The notes beneath the pieces are model-generated. The model made no database searches. It had not been told where the DNA came from and saw only the letters and a list, made by a program, of their open reading frames with translations. This document shows positions 23,308 through 34,750 of a DNA stretch of 64,000 nucleotides, piece after piece (the stretch's first letter is position 1; the number at the start of each line of letters is the position of its first letter). Both the position numbers and the translations under genes were made by a program. The DNA is from Caenorhabditis remanei (taxonomy: Eukaryota > Nematoda > Chromadorea > Rhabditida > Rhabditidae), in assembly GCF_010183535.1 (NCBI RefSeq), contig NC_071332.1:9920001-9984000 (forward strand), written 5' to 3'.

Positions 23308-24436
23308 ACAACAAATCGATATATTGTGTGTCAGATTGAGGTGTGTTTGGGTGATGATCAGATGGACATGTCCCATGTTCTCGTCATTGCTCCTCTTGTC
23401 GTATTTGCTTTGTTTTTTCTGACGGTTCTTGTTCTCCGTTCGTTTTTCCTAATGAGGTGAGTCGATGTGACTTTGATAAAACGAAGAAACTACAAAAAAT
23501 AATGATTCACTAGATGAGAAAATATTTTGTCAGAGAGTCAAAGTAACAAAGAATGTTCCCACCATTTCACACGTGTGGAACCTAAAACTAAGAAACGAAT
23601 ATAACTAGTTAAGACTAGGACGATAGTTATTGTTTTCTGGTAAACCGAAGAAACTTGTTTTCTCTTTCTGTATTAGCTTAATCAGTTGGGAGTTCTTCGT
23701 CTATTAACATTCTGAAGCAGACGAAAACAGGGAAATTATTGTTTTGAAACGTACATATGGAGTTTGTGTTTTGAGTTTCCACAGAATGCTTTAATGTTTT
23801 TCTCAGAACTCAAGCAAAATGAATCATTACGAATTTCTAGAATGCTCATAAGTAACAAGAATGAACAAAATATTTTTTTCAGAGAAGAGCAAAGAAGAGA
23901 TCGAATACGAAGGGGTTGTCCAGTTGGAAGTATGTCAAGTAATGACACGGGGCTAGAAATATCGTGTAATAACTACAACAACAACACTCACCATCGAAAC
24001 AATCATCATTCAAATAATAACAATCCAAATCCACCCAGTTATTATGCTGAAGTAATGGCAACCAGTTCATCTGCTCTCTATCCAGTTTATGTGCCCCCTT
24101 ATGCGGCTCCGCTAATGTCTTTACGGGATCCAAGACAGTTTCAGGTATGGGTTCCGGGATCATAGGAATGGCACTCTTATGAGATTGTTTTCAGGGATTA
24201 CCAGGTCTGGCAGCACCTCCTCCATATCCACCACCTCCCAGTTATCACCAAATTAGCAGTTTCCCGGAATTGCCGAGTGGTAAGTGATATGGGTCAAGAC
24301 AGTTTCTGTTATTTCTGTTAAACAAAGTCCACTCTCATCAATCAATTTTTCTTTTTCAGCTCCACACGCAGTTATAGATGTTGCTCAACAACCAAGAATT
24401 ACAAAAACGCGTTTAGAAGTTACACCAGTCGAGTGA
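23308..24436 (+). CDS. Small single-pass membrane protein with PPxY-type cytoplasmic tail
   Basis: Exons about 23308-23456, 23883-24144, 24195-24279 and 24360-24436 join in frame. The start is uncertain: ATG at 23236 (MTSRNAFFARL), ATG at 23362, or an upstream exon joined at the TTTCAG before 23308. A short Cys-containing segment (YIVCQIEVCLGDDQ) is followed by one membrane span (VLVIAPLVVFALFFLTVLVL), a basic stop-transfer (REEQRRDRIRR), an Asn/His-rich linker and a Pro/Tyr-rich tail with NPPSYYAEV and PPPPSYHQI. Short Cys-rich head, one span and PPxY-like motifs resemble WBP1/VOPP1/Shisa-type adaptors, which recruit WW-domain ubiquitin ligases. That comparison is by architecture only. Confidence 0.75.
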
Positions 24437-24693
24437 TCTCCAAAATGTTCTCTTTCCGAATTCAGGATCAAGAAACCGTGTCCTTTATGTACATTTCTGT
24501 ATCAATAATGATTTGCCAAAAGATCTTCTGTCGCTTGTTTTTTCTCTTTTTTTCATTACTCTCGTTAGCATTTTCTCTTTCTTTTTCAAAGGACGGGTCT
24601 CTTATTTTCATAGCTTGTCTTTTAATTTAATGTAATTTTTTTCTTTTTTTCGATAACTTTATCATTTGAACAAGTTGATATCATAATCTTGAT

Positions 24694-24699
24694 AATAAA
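24694..24699 (+). terminator. Poly(A) signal AATAAA
   Basis: Lies about 260 bases after the stop of the PPxY membrane protein and just before the convergent stop (24735) of the lipid-binding gene. Confidence 0.5.
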
Positions 24700-24734
24700 A
24701 TTGTTTTCTTTCCATGGCAAAGTCACACAAAATC

Positions 24735-26207
24735 TCATTCCACTTTGACAACATAATCAATTTTGAGCGTGTGAAACCAGGCATGTTGATTGCCAAACCA
24801 GAGGCGGTAGGTTGCTGGAAAAAAACAGAGAAATGAGTCATGTCGTAAGATTCTTGAGGAAATTAATCAGACGTTTCAGACCTACCTGAAGAAGGACATT
24901 CTATCTTATCGAGACATGGAACGATGGTTGGTCCCGGAATTTTCTGAAAAAAAGACTCTCCAAAAGATAAATGTTCTGAAATTAACTTACGCTGAACAAT
25001 GGATAGACTCTTGTATAATTCGAGATGTCATCAGAGTTATTTGGAACAAGAGGAAGCTCGTAAATTGCAAATGCAAAATGTCCATTTGTATGGATTTCCC
25101 AGGAGAGAGTTTGACCCTGAAAATGTTTATTCTACGAGATAATTTGAAAAATGAGAACAAACTCGATATTTGAATAGAATAAAGAGAATTTTTTCTGGAT
25201 TAAAAACATTTTCAGAATAATTTCAAACTCACAGTTTTCACTTCTATCTCCACAAATCCAGTTTTTCCAGCAGAAACTGACAAATGTTCTGCATTTTCTG
25301 GCACCTTCCCCTTGTAATAATTTTCCTCTGGGAATGGAACACATTTCTCGATTGGAGCAGTGAATGGGCCATCATCTTCTTCATCATTCCAGTAAGATGG
25401 AAGACATTCTCCATTTGCCATTTTCAACACGTCAACTCTCCAATCACTGTTCAATATGTTACACTTGTTGCGAGTTCTCTCTGGCAGAAGTGGCTTAGCA
25501 ATTGTCCAGATGGCAGAAATGAATGCTGGAACATTGACAAGAACAAAACTATGAACTAATTCCACATAATGTTCAGCCATGAAAGCGGAAATTGCAGAAA
25601 GTCCTCCTGTGAGAAGTGTGATCGTTTTTTTATCGAATTTGATTCCGGTCAAATCCATAATGTAGATCACTGAACACTGTTGGTTAGTTTTCTTTTCCAA
25701 CTCCATCACAGCTTTCAGCATACTTTCCAAATCGTGAACTCTAGCTCTCAGAACTTCATTAGTTGGATAAGATTGGAGCATTCCCCAGTAATCGTTGGAT
25801 CCCGTTTGTTCAATGTTGACAATTGTGTTAGGGATAATTCCAGATTCGCCTGTGAGACCAGTCTGAAGTTGGAAGAAATGAATATTCTAGAAAGCTGATA
25901 ACAGCCTAGTTACCTTCCAGTGATGATGAACTGGATGATCTCTTGGTTTCTCAGCAAGAGCATCTAAATCCCAATCAGATTTACGGAACAAAAGATGATT
26001 TATCAATTTTGGTTTGATTACATCCAGTTTGTAATCGTGGCCTTTAAGCCAACGAAGAAGATTGAAGTCAGTGTCATAGTAGGGAGTAAGCTGAAAAATA
26101 CGCTCTTTTTCGATAGATACTCATGAATAACTTCTTAAACTCACATGCTCCTTTACAGCTTCCCTCAACTCATTGATTGCCACCCTATCCGTCTCAGAAA
26201 TCGACAT
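24735..26207 (-). CDS. CRAL-TRIO and GOLD domain protein (Sec14-like, CTG family)
   Basis: Six exons (26207-26145, 26090-25914, 25862-25233, 25116-24991, 24943-24886, 24814-24735) join in frame to 377 residues. The N-terminal CRAL-TRIO-N region has DFNLLRWLKGHDYKLD. The lipid pocket domain follows (IYIMDLTGIKFDKKTITLLT, then EHYVELVHSFVLVNVPAF and IWTIAKPLLPERTRNK, typical of Sec14-like proteins). The C-terminal GOLD region includes SWEIHTNGHFAFAIYELP and ends HTLKIDYVVKVE. C. elegans has several such CTG proteins. The family binds hydrophobic ligands (phosphoinositides, tocopherol or retinoid-like molecules) and works in the cytosol at membranes. The ligand here is unknown. The gene is complete. 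Confidence 0.92.
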
Positions 26208-26606
26208 GATCAGGTGCCAATGTCATAAGAAAAAGACGAACGAAATTATTGACAAAATCAATCTGTGTGACGTGAATAGAGAATCTCTCTTCTTGTTGGA
26301 ACTTTCCGGTGGAAATCCAAAAACACGTGTAGAATAGAGAAGACGCAGACGCAGAAAGAGGGATGCGCGTCGATTTAGGTCACTTCGGAAGTCGAGAAAC
26401 GGTGGATGGAAGATGTTTGCAATGGAATATGCATGCATAGAAAGGGATGAACGGGTTTAACCATTAATCATCAGGGGAAGTGGTGTGAAAAGTTTACCTT
26501 TTCAGAAAAACAATCTTCTAATATATTCAGACAAATATATCAAAAAGCAAATATTAAATAAGTTTTTCTTATCACTAGATATGATGGGTACACCATTGCC
26601 GGCGCT

Positions 26607-26614
26607 TATAAAAG
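26607..26614 (+). promoter_or_regulatory. TATA box of plus-strand CUB-like gene
   Basis: CGCTTATAAAAGGAG lies about 30 bases upstream of the start codon at 26643. The preceding 26208-26600 is otherwise the shared divergent upstream region of this gene and the CRAL-TRIO gene. Confidence 0.6.
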
Positions 26615-26642
26615 GAGTGAGTAACTATTTGATAATGACGCC

Positions 26643-28369
26643 ATGCAACGCTTTTTCCCATTTTTCCTCTCATTATTTTTTATACTACCCAATAAAGCAG
26701 TTGATTTAACATGTCCGAATTCCCCAGTTACCAGCAAAACTCCCACAGGGAAATTTCCTTCAGCAGGGTTGTCTATATTTCCATCTAATTATAGTTGCGG
26801 AATAGAGGTGAATAACTCATACTGATAGGCATCAATAATGGTTTTCAGTTTAATATTCCAAATGGACAAGTTTTGAAATTTATTGTTCAAACTAATGCAA
26901 TTTCTGCTTATGGAGATCAGATTACAATCAGAGATTCTGTTTCCACCCTTAATGAGTAAGTTTTGATTGTAGATAGAGCATAATAAACCTGAAATCGCTA
27001 ATTTCAGAATGGGGATAGGTGAGTCACAATTTTATGCAGCTGCTGACAACGCTTACCTATGGATCACTACAACAACTAACACATCAAGCTTCTTTTTCAC
27101 GTGGCAATACATTGATGTCACTGGTTTCACGAAAATTCAGAATCCAACTGGATCCATCATACCATTGAATCTAACTCAGAACTCTTACTATCAATTCACT
27201 TCTACGAAAAGTCGAGTTGCATTTCACACTGCAAGCGTGGACAGAACCTACGACCTGTCGCTGATTCAAGTTTATGTTTACGATGGAGAAGACTTGAATT
27301 CGAAGTTTTTGGGAACTCTTCTTCAATTTGGAGCGAGTACAAATATGTCAGCATCCACTGGAAAATCTTTAACACTCGTTAACTTCTATGGCACACCGAC
27401 GAAATCATACGGAATTGCAAATGACTACTCGGCAGTCTTCGGATATTTCAGTTACACTTTCTTTATTTTATCGAAAGGAATCGATTATACCGGAAATGGA
27501 TTAGTACCCGATGGATTTGAATCAGCAGTTACATTCTATTGCATTGATTCTCAAGAAACATACATAAATGAATTGAATATGGAAGATAGGAAAAATGGAG
27601 CACAAGCAACTCATTTTAAACCACTGACACCTACTGATGTATTCACAAATCTATTAAATTACAAGTGAGTTGCATTTGAAATTATCACAATAAACTAATT
27701 GAGATTCAGCATTGGAGACCCGATTTCTCAAAGCCTACCACAGCAAATCTTGACAAACACTTTCACAATGGTAATGTATCAGTGTAATCTTTATCTAAGC
27801 CTCTCTTCTGGACCGTCGTATATTTGGACACTTGGGGCACCTGGCAGAAGAGGATCAATCATCTCTCCATCTGTTTGGAACCCAAGAACTTCAGTTGTTG
27901 CACCCTACTCAACTAATATCAGTAAGAAAACATCGGTTGAAACAGGCTAAATAAAGTAGAAATCGGTTTTCAGCTACCCAAGAGAAAGTGAAATTTGTGT
28001 TCAACTTGCAGTCAATAGTAGTTGATAAACCAGGCGACAAAATACGAATTGAAATTGGATCTTCTGATTCGAAACCAATATTCGTTGAATTCAACACAAC
28101 TGATCAAAATACTGGAGAACAGGGTGCATATGGGACTTATATGTCGACTACATTCACAGGAACAACTGCAGGAGCTCGGTTTATTATGAACTTCAAAGTT
28201 GAGGTAGGAAAAGTGTGACGGGGGATGTTTTCGAAAGTTGTTCCTTCAGGGAAATTCTACATCAACAACATCAACAACAGCATTGCCAGTTGTGACGACC
28301 ACAAAGTCATCCGTGACGTTGTTAAATTTGTCTGTTCTAACAATTTTAATCTCCAAACTACTTTTATGA
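26643..28369 (+). CDS. CUB-like secreted protein, GPI-type tail (sixth member)
   Basis: Exons 26643-26807, 26849-26955, 27008-27664, 27710-27921, 27974-28203 and 28250-28369 join in frame to about 500 residues. The signal peptide is MQRFFPFFLSLFFILPNKA and the mature protein begins VDLTCPNSPVTSKTPTGKF. Motifs are FNIPNGQVLKF, YVYDGEDLNSKFLGTLLQFG, LVNFYGTPTKSYGIANDYS, FKPLTPTDVFTNLLNY and APGRRGSIISPSVW. The last exon holds a Thr-rich stalk (STTSTTALPVVTTTK) and the hydrophobic tail LLNLSVLTILISKLLL. It shares exon layout and the PLTP motif with the gene at 13024-14815, and is the intact parent-type copy of the decayed gene that follows. Confidence 0.88.
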
Positions 28370-28439
28370 ATTATCTCATAATAAAATAATCTGTTATAAT
28401 TATATAGTTTATCGCTAAACTTAAAATAGTCAACGATTG

Positions 28440-28447
28440 GCTATAAA
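28440..28447 (+). promoter_or_regulatory. TATA-like box upstream of the CUB-like pseudogene
   Basis: GGCTATAAAATTTG, similar to the boxes of the intact genes and about 150 bases before the first recognisable exon, so the promoter may have outlived the reading frame. Confidence 0.4.
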
Positions 28448-28599
28448 ATTTGAGATCAACAGTTCAGTTCAATTTTCTATTTTGAGAAATGTGACACTCT
28501 TATTCAATCCGACAGTAATTTTCAGGAAGAAGGTTAGCAAAAGTCTAGTCATCGTTTCACATCAGAAAGCAAACAAATTTTTCATTTCTTATCACTTAA

Positions 28600-30274
28600 A
28601 TGCCCTTCTCGACATTTTCTACCGATGCAGTTGATTTAACATGTCCGAAGTCGGTAATTACAATCAACACCCCAACTGGTTCATTTCCAACTGGTGGATT
28701 TTCTATGTTTCCAGCCGACTATGCATGTTCTATCGAAGTAACCTAATGGTTTGCATTTTGTTTCAATCATTTTCATTTTCTAGTTTCATATTCCTTCTGG
28801 CCGAGTTGTTCTTTTCAATATTGAGAACAACCTTCTTTTTGATGCAGTCGATAGTTTTGTTTCATTCAAGATTCAGCATTGACAAATTGTTCGTAAGATT
28901 TAATACTTACTGTTTCATTAAAATCCTAGATATATTCTTTCAGAATGTTCATTATTGACTCAGTTTTCTATGCACTCTTGCCAACATTGCGAAAGTGTTC
29001 CTAACTACTCAAACAAATACTTCATCATTCCATTTCACGTGGCAATACACTGATGTCACAAATTTCGGACAGATTCAGCATTCGACTGGATCCATTATAC
29101 CGTTAAATCTCACTCAGAACACCAACTATCGATTTAACTCCCATAAAAGTCAAGTAGTATTCCACGCCGGATCCATCATTGGAGATAATGATCAGTCAAG
29201 ATACAGAATTTATGTTTCTGATGGAGAAAATTTGAATGCAAAATTTCTTGGAAATCTTGTGGTTTTTACCGATAACAGTCTGGTATCCACAGGGAGGTCG
29301 TTGACTCTTGTCAACTATTATGCCACTGTAATGGAATAGCAAACGATTATTCTGCAATTTCCGCATATTCCGACTATTCATTCAATATTCATTCAACAGC
29401 AGTGCCAGTTTCTGTACATCCAACTTCTCCCAGTGGAAAGAAAGTTGGAATGACTGTGTAACTGTTTGGATTGTCAGGAATCCTATATCAATAACGTACG
29501 GTTTTTAAATCCAAATGTAACAGGGCAGGAAGTTCGAGTTAAACCAATGGGACCATCGGATGGAGATTACAATAACTTATTGATTTATAAGTTAGTTTCC
29601 ACAATTAGAACTTCAACTTTCTGTGTTCCTGGAGTTATTGTTATTCTTTTTATGGCATTCGTGATTCAGTCGACCTAAGACTTCCACAACAAGTTCCTTC
29701 GAACATTTACACTATTGGATTCTATCAATGTGATGTATATCTATCAATTTTCACTAACCCATTCAATTGGAAGAATGTAGTTGTTGGGAGAACTGGATCA
29801 ATCATTTCTCCGTCTCTTTGGAATCCAAAAACCCAACTCTCAACTCCATTCTTTACAAATTTGAGTAAGGAAACTAGTTCTAATTCATTTTTTAACAAAA
29901 AGCTCGATTCCAGCTGCAACCCTCGATGTTCAATTTGTCTTCGATCTACAATCAGTGGTGATAGGTAAAGCTGGAGAGAAGATCAGAATAGAAGTAGGAT
30001 CTTTTGGAACTTCACCAATTGGTGTGGAATTCAATCAGACTGCGTCGAATACTGGAACAAAAGTAGATCATGTGAGTTATATGGCTACTTCTTTCAGTGG
30101 AACAACGCTTGCATCATCTTTGTCAATGACTTTCAGTGTAGAGGTAGCACTTTTTGAGACCAAAAATCATATTTCTACTTATTTTTCAGAGTAATATCGA
30201 GACAACTACGAAATCTTCCCCGTCAATTCTCAATATTTCACTTCTAATGGTTTTTGCTTTTGTGATTTCATTAT
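28600..30274 (+). pseudogene. Decayed tandem copy of the CUB-like gene at 26643
   Basis: Every exon of the upstream gene has a recognisable match, but the frame is broken repeatedly. The first block (VDLTCPKSVITINTPTGSF) has no signal peptide; the only ATG in frame gives MPFSTFSTDA. The second exon (FHIPSGRVVLFNIENN) runs into a TGA near 28880. In the third, the frame shifts near 28993, before VFLTTQTNTSSFHFTWQY, again near 29325 before GNGIANDYSAIS, and again near 29465 before DCQESYINN. The next exon (near 29669) joins out of frame. The last two blocks (IGKAGEKIRIEVGSFGTSP and SILNISLLMVFAFVISL) remain open, including the GPI-type tail. Predictors may report fragments as small genes; I read it as one pseudogene. 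Confidence 0.85.
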
Positions 30275-30609
30275 GATCTTTAGATAAGTATATTCGTACT
30301 ACCTTAATACTACTTTAACAATGAAAATTTGTATTACATTGTGTTCTGAGAATTGCCGTGACCTTCTAGGCAAAAACAAAAGAAAAGGAGGTCGGTAACT
30401 ACGTCATCGTACAACAAACCACAAATCACATCATTGACCGAAAAAAGATCAAAAGAATACCAGCCTCTCCGCGCATTGCGAACAGTATATTGAGAGATAC
30501 ACATCTGTTATTTTTCTCTTTTTGCAAAAACAGTTCTGCGAAAAATTGATCGAAAATTGCGTTTCCTTTTTCAGTCATCATATCTCATTTGAATTAGTTT
30601 AATTTCCAG

Positions 30610-30936
30610 ATGAAGTTCATTTTTATTACCATTCTCTCGATTTTTATCATTGGCGTTCTATCTTCAACGGAACAGAGCGGATGCGGCGAGAACGAAATAT
30701 TCAATGAATGTGGTTCACCATGTGACAAAACTTGTGCAGAACCGTTCCCGGTTAGTAAGAATGAAAACAGTTGGAAAACCCTTAGTTTACAATAGTTCTG
30801 GTTATTTTTAAATTATTCGGGCGTTTTTTTACAGACTTGCATTGAGATGTGTCAGGCAAGATGTGAATGCAAACCTGGATTCGTTATTCATCCCACAACC
30901 AAAAAGTGTGTTGACATCAAAAAGTGTCCAAAATAG
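30610..30936 (+). CDS. Small secreted TIL (trypsin-inhibitor-like) cysteine-rich protein
   Basis: Two exons (30610-30750 and 30835-30936) join in frame to 80 residues. A signal peptide (MKFIFITILSIFIIGVLSS) is followed by one TIL module with ten Cys, from SGCGENEIFNECGSPC to VDIKKCPK; the spacing and the final CxCKPGF...C...C pattern are those of the family. Such proteins are usually serine protease inhibitors. The start codon directly follows TTTCCAG, so the message may be trans-spliced right at the ATG. The likely target protease cannot be read from the sequence. Confidence 0.9.
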
Positions 30937-30978
30937 TTGAAACTCTTGTTTTGAAAAATGTTGTATACCAATTTCTCG

Positions 30979-30984
30979 AATAAA
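30979..30984 (+). terminator. Poly(A) signal of the TIL gene
   Basis: AATAAA about 45 bases after the stop at 30936. Confidence 0.6.
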
Positions 30985-30989
30985 TTTTT

Positions 30990-31799
30990 TGGAACATTCA
31001 TTTTTCCCTCTATCAATAAGAATTGTTTTTATCAGAATTGATACGCAAATTGATTGTAGTATTAGGAAGAAACACTTTCTTGTTTTTATTGCATTTTTGT
31101 CAGTAGTATATGTAGATGATTAACCGCTGTAATCATGTCATTCAAAGAGAAAACCATTCGTTTTAGAACACTCAGATCTAGAATACTTGGTTCTCCGTTC
31201 GATGGAGTCTCGCATCCTAATTGGCAAACCATGTATTTTTTTTCGATACCTTCATCTTTCAAAAGAAAACCCACAGTTCACGATCTGAATTCTGAACGAT
31301 TCTGAGAATAAAGGCAGATAATAGCGATTGTGAAAAATACGCGTGCGCCAAATTCACAGTGAGAATGAAATATGTCAGATCTAAACTGAAGCTCTCGGAA
31401 TACATAAGAGTAACAGTTAGACGCCTAATCAAATGTAACTCTTACCAGACATTGTAGGGAACGATGGCCAACTGGCTTTAAAAAATTTAGTTTTTGTTTT
31501 CAAGTTTGGCATACATTTTTCCTTCATATCTAATGTTGTAAACCTATAATTTTTGTTGTATAAGAGTATGATGTGACTTTCATATAACATAGTAACATCA
31601 GGGGAAAACAGCAAGCGATAATTATACCTCCAGAGAAATATACATAAATTTCAAGAACTCGCTTCATGACATTGCTCCTCTTCGTACTCGAACTGTCTCG
31701 ACAGCTGGGTTTGATTCTCTCCGATAGGCAGAAATAGGTTTCAGAAATATTTTCTCTATTCTAAAAAAAACCATTTTGTAAGAGCATCTATTGTCACCC
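30990..31799. other. Unresolved stretch with short minus-strand frames
   Basis: Minus-strand frames at 31086-31274 (opening at GTG, with KKYMVCQLGCETPSNGE) and 31429-31614 lie between the TIL gene and the acyltransferase, and an acceptor-like TTCTCAG sits near 31305. I could not join them in frame with canonical sites. They may be remnants or exons of an unrecognised gene; I make no functional call. Confidence 0.25.
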
Positions 31800-34218
31800 T
31801 TACTTGGCCACTGGAATTTCGAAGAATGCGCTCCAGAAGAAAGCGAAGAAATAAGATATCAGTGTTCCAAGGACTGCATAGTACAGAAACTGAAAATTCT
31901 CAACGTTTCAAAAACTTCGTTGTGAAACTACCATTTGTACAGCTGAATAAGCATGTGGACTGATCCCGTCTAAATTGAAAAACCAATACATTGTCATGCG
32001 ATGAACAATGTAAGCACAATAAGAAAGTCTTCCAAATGGTTGCCAGATTGGGTGGCACATGAAGTTACCGATTGGTCCTGAAAACTTCTATTTTACTGTT
32101 AGAGGGATTCATAAATATCTCACCTCCCCACCCATAATGATTTGCGATGATAATCCATGAAACAAAAAACGTCCAGCCGATTTTGGAGAAGTTGAAATAA
32201 GTTGCTCTCTGATACACACTGAAATAACAGTCAGAATATATCAAGCAGTCAGAATATTAGAAATCTTATCCCACCTCCACTGGTTCCCAGAATCATACGA
32301 ATAATTTCCCCAAAGACACAATCCTGCAATTCCCGATGCGACGACCCATCCACCCACTGGAACACTCCAATGAAATTTCAGTCTGGTTTTGGTGAAATTT
32401 GCGAGAAAGTATCCGACAAGCATTCCTAATAAAAAAGAAGGAGCTCTCGTCCAAGGCATCTCGTAGACTACCGATCGGAAGAGTTCGTGATGGCTGAAAC
32501 AAACTGTAAAATTACGAGAAGACTTTCAGTCACTCACCCATTTCCAGTGAAGTCAGCTGGTAATTCGTAGATTCCAAATAGAAGATACTCAACAGAAACA
32601 CTGAATAAACATCCACCAACAATCAAGATAACTCCACCAGTCATTGAAAAAAACAAAGTGATAATTACAATTGGAGCAACTAAAAATAGTTGGGTATCAA
32701 CTGCAAGTAGCCAAGTGATACGGTAGCACTGAAACAGAAAAAGAATTTAAAAGAAGAAGGGAAAAACAACAAAAAACATTATTGTCTCCCGCAAAGTTGT
32801 TGATGAATAACGCATTCTTCCACCAGCTTCTTTCGCATATTTCAGCCTCTTCAGTTAGAATATCTGAACGCAAAGAAGTAACTTTTTATGAAAAATTATA
32901 AACGTACTCAATTCAGAAGCCATGAACGGACCCTGAATAGACTTTGCATAAACCATAAAGAATCCAATGAAAGCCATCATTGGAGGAGCTGATCTGATGT
33001 ATCTTCTCAAGTAAAAGTGAACCCATGTCATCGGTTTCAGAATTGTTGTCTGTTTCGGTTTGTTCCAAAAGAACGTGTATGCCTCCACGACACCAGAAAG
33101 TACGAATAAAGTGTCAATGGAGAAATACGAGTTGAGAATTAACTGACGGGACACTGAGAGATCTTGAAGGAAATCCAAGGAGTTTCCAACGTTATTATAA
33201 GGAAATTTGAAATTATAAATGTGAGCGAACACGATCCAAAGGACTGTAAGAGCACGAAGACAATCCAAAGAACGAATTTGATCAGGTTTATGCTCTCTCA
33301 CAGAGAGTATCAACTCGGAATTGGTCCATAACGAAAACGAAAGGAAAACCCGGAGGACTTGAAATAACTTTTATGATTGGACATATTCAGCAAACATAGA
33401 CTTACAGTAAGCATGCTCATTCACTGCAGACATTCCTATTTCTTTTTCTCGAAAATAATCAACGAATGTAGAGGAGACAACTATAGATATCATTGACACA
33501 AGAAAAAGTCTAAATAAAATATGAAATAGGACATGAATGTTGATGGCAGATCAGTTTGAATCTCTAATCAGACTTACGAAAACATCCAGAACGCCCAACC
33601 TTTCGCAGTTTTCAAATCGGAGCGAAACGCCTTACAAGCAGTCAATGGAAAGTTTGTTAATTGATTAAATATCTCGACTAGATCATTCTCATCGCAAGAA
33701 GATGGCATACATACTGCGAATCGCGGAATTAAATGTTCATGAGACTTTGAATCACATGAGATATTCTGTCCCATGTAGGCAACTAGATAACTGTAAGATG
33801 TCCGATATTTCTTTCCGCTGACTCGATTGCATTCATCATAGGAGCCTTCGAAGAATGTGTTGATATCCAGAATATCCGGTGGGAGCTTTCCAAATGCATC
33901 GAGTTCTGTTTAGTTGGAAGATATACCGAATTTTGGAAGGGACTTACGTTGAATAGCAAACACATAATCTTGAACCGAAGTCAGCTCAATCAGTGTACAG
34001 TTTTTATATTCTAGACAGTCAGAAGTTATTTTTGCAACTTCTTGAAGTGAAGCAATAAACAAGGAAGTTTCATTGAAGCATTGCTTATTCAAATCTGGAG
34101 TCAATTGAAGAGAATTTGAAAGAAATGGAAACGTTCTCCAGGCGATATCGTTCTCTTGACAATTTACTACTGGAATCAAGAAGGAGAGAATAAGAAATAA
34201 TACAGGAAAGTATTTCAT
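31800..34218 (-). CDS. NRF-6-type multi-pass acyltransferase (NRF domain plus acyltransferase 3)
   Basis: It starts at 34218 with the signal peptide MKYFPVLFLILSFLIPVVNC. Exons 34218-33948, 33905-33578, 33406 and upward, 33359-32908 and further exons to the stop at 31800 join in frame. The lumenal NRF domain holds paired Cys (LNKQCFNETS, DCLEYKNCT, YDECNRV, FAVCMPSSCDENDL). The acyltransferase 3 domain begins at IRSLDCLRALTVLWIVFAH and keeps the typical LNSYFSIDTLFVLSG and HFYLRRYIRSAPPM; several spans follow (IIVTLFF-like stretch, VGGWVVASGIAGLCLW, GRLSYCAYIVHRMTMYW). The family includes C. elegans NRF-6/NDG-4, tied to lipid transport and fluoxetine sensitivity. Substrate unknown. It is divergent from the reductase gene at 34751. 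Confidence 0.9.
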
Positions 34219-34750
34219 GTGTTCGCGATTATCGTTTTTTCATTGAATATGACATGAAATAGGATGTCGTGTGGGAGGAACATCAAAAATTTGCATAAAT
34301 GAATTGCTGATCGTGCATTGATAATTCGAATAAGATTTAGCTTCCAAACATCTGTGAGCCACAATTGATTATCTTTGAAATCGGATTTGCTACTGCTTCC
34401 CATGCAGTGTCTCTTCAATTCAATCATGATGATTCTTCCGGGACTTTCAGGGGAACTGTAAAATTATTGCTCAAGTCTATGAACTATCGAGTACTTTCAT
34501 TATGGTTATGATCACATTCGGAATTCTCAATTTCCATGAGTTTGACTACAAGACAACTACTCCTCTATTCTTCAATCAAAACATATTATTATTGACCACA
34601 TTGTGTTTTGTGACACACACTACATTCTACCCTTCTGCCATTCGGTCATCCTCTTATCTCTGCGTCTCTTCCTCTACCTACCTATTTATTGATTCCAGTT
34701 CCATTTCTTTGATCAGTACAAGTTATTTGGGATCATCTAAACGGACAAGA
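34219..34750. promoter_or_regulatory. Divergent upstream region of the acyltransferase and reductase genes
   Basis: About 530 bases between two start codons facing away from each other, so it must hold at least one promoter for each. No motif stands out. A 172-codon frame at 34502-35020 merely runs through the reductase first exon and into its intron. Confidence 0.45.

Noticed and set aside
22770..23339. 189-codon plus-strand frame
   Set aside because: Rich in Phe, Leu and His as expected from translated AT-rich noise, no domain or signal, and it overlaps the supported exon of the membrane protein in another frame.
28995..29678. Separate small genes in the CUB-like pseudogene
   Set aside because: The frames are consecutive pieces of one broken gene, matching the parent at 26643 in order.
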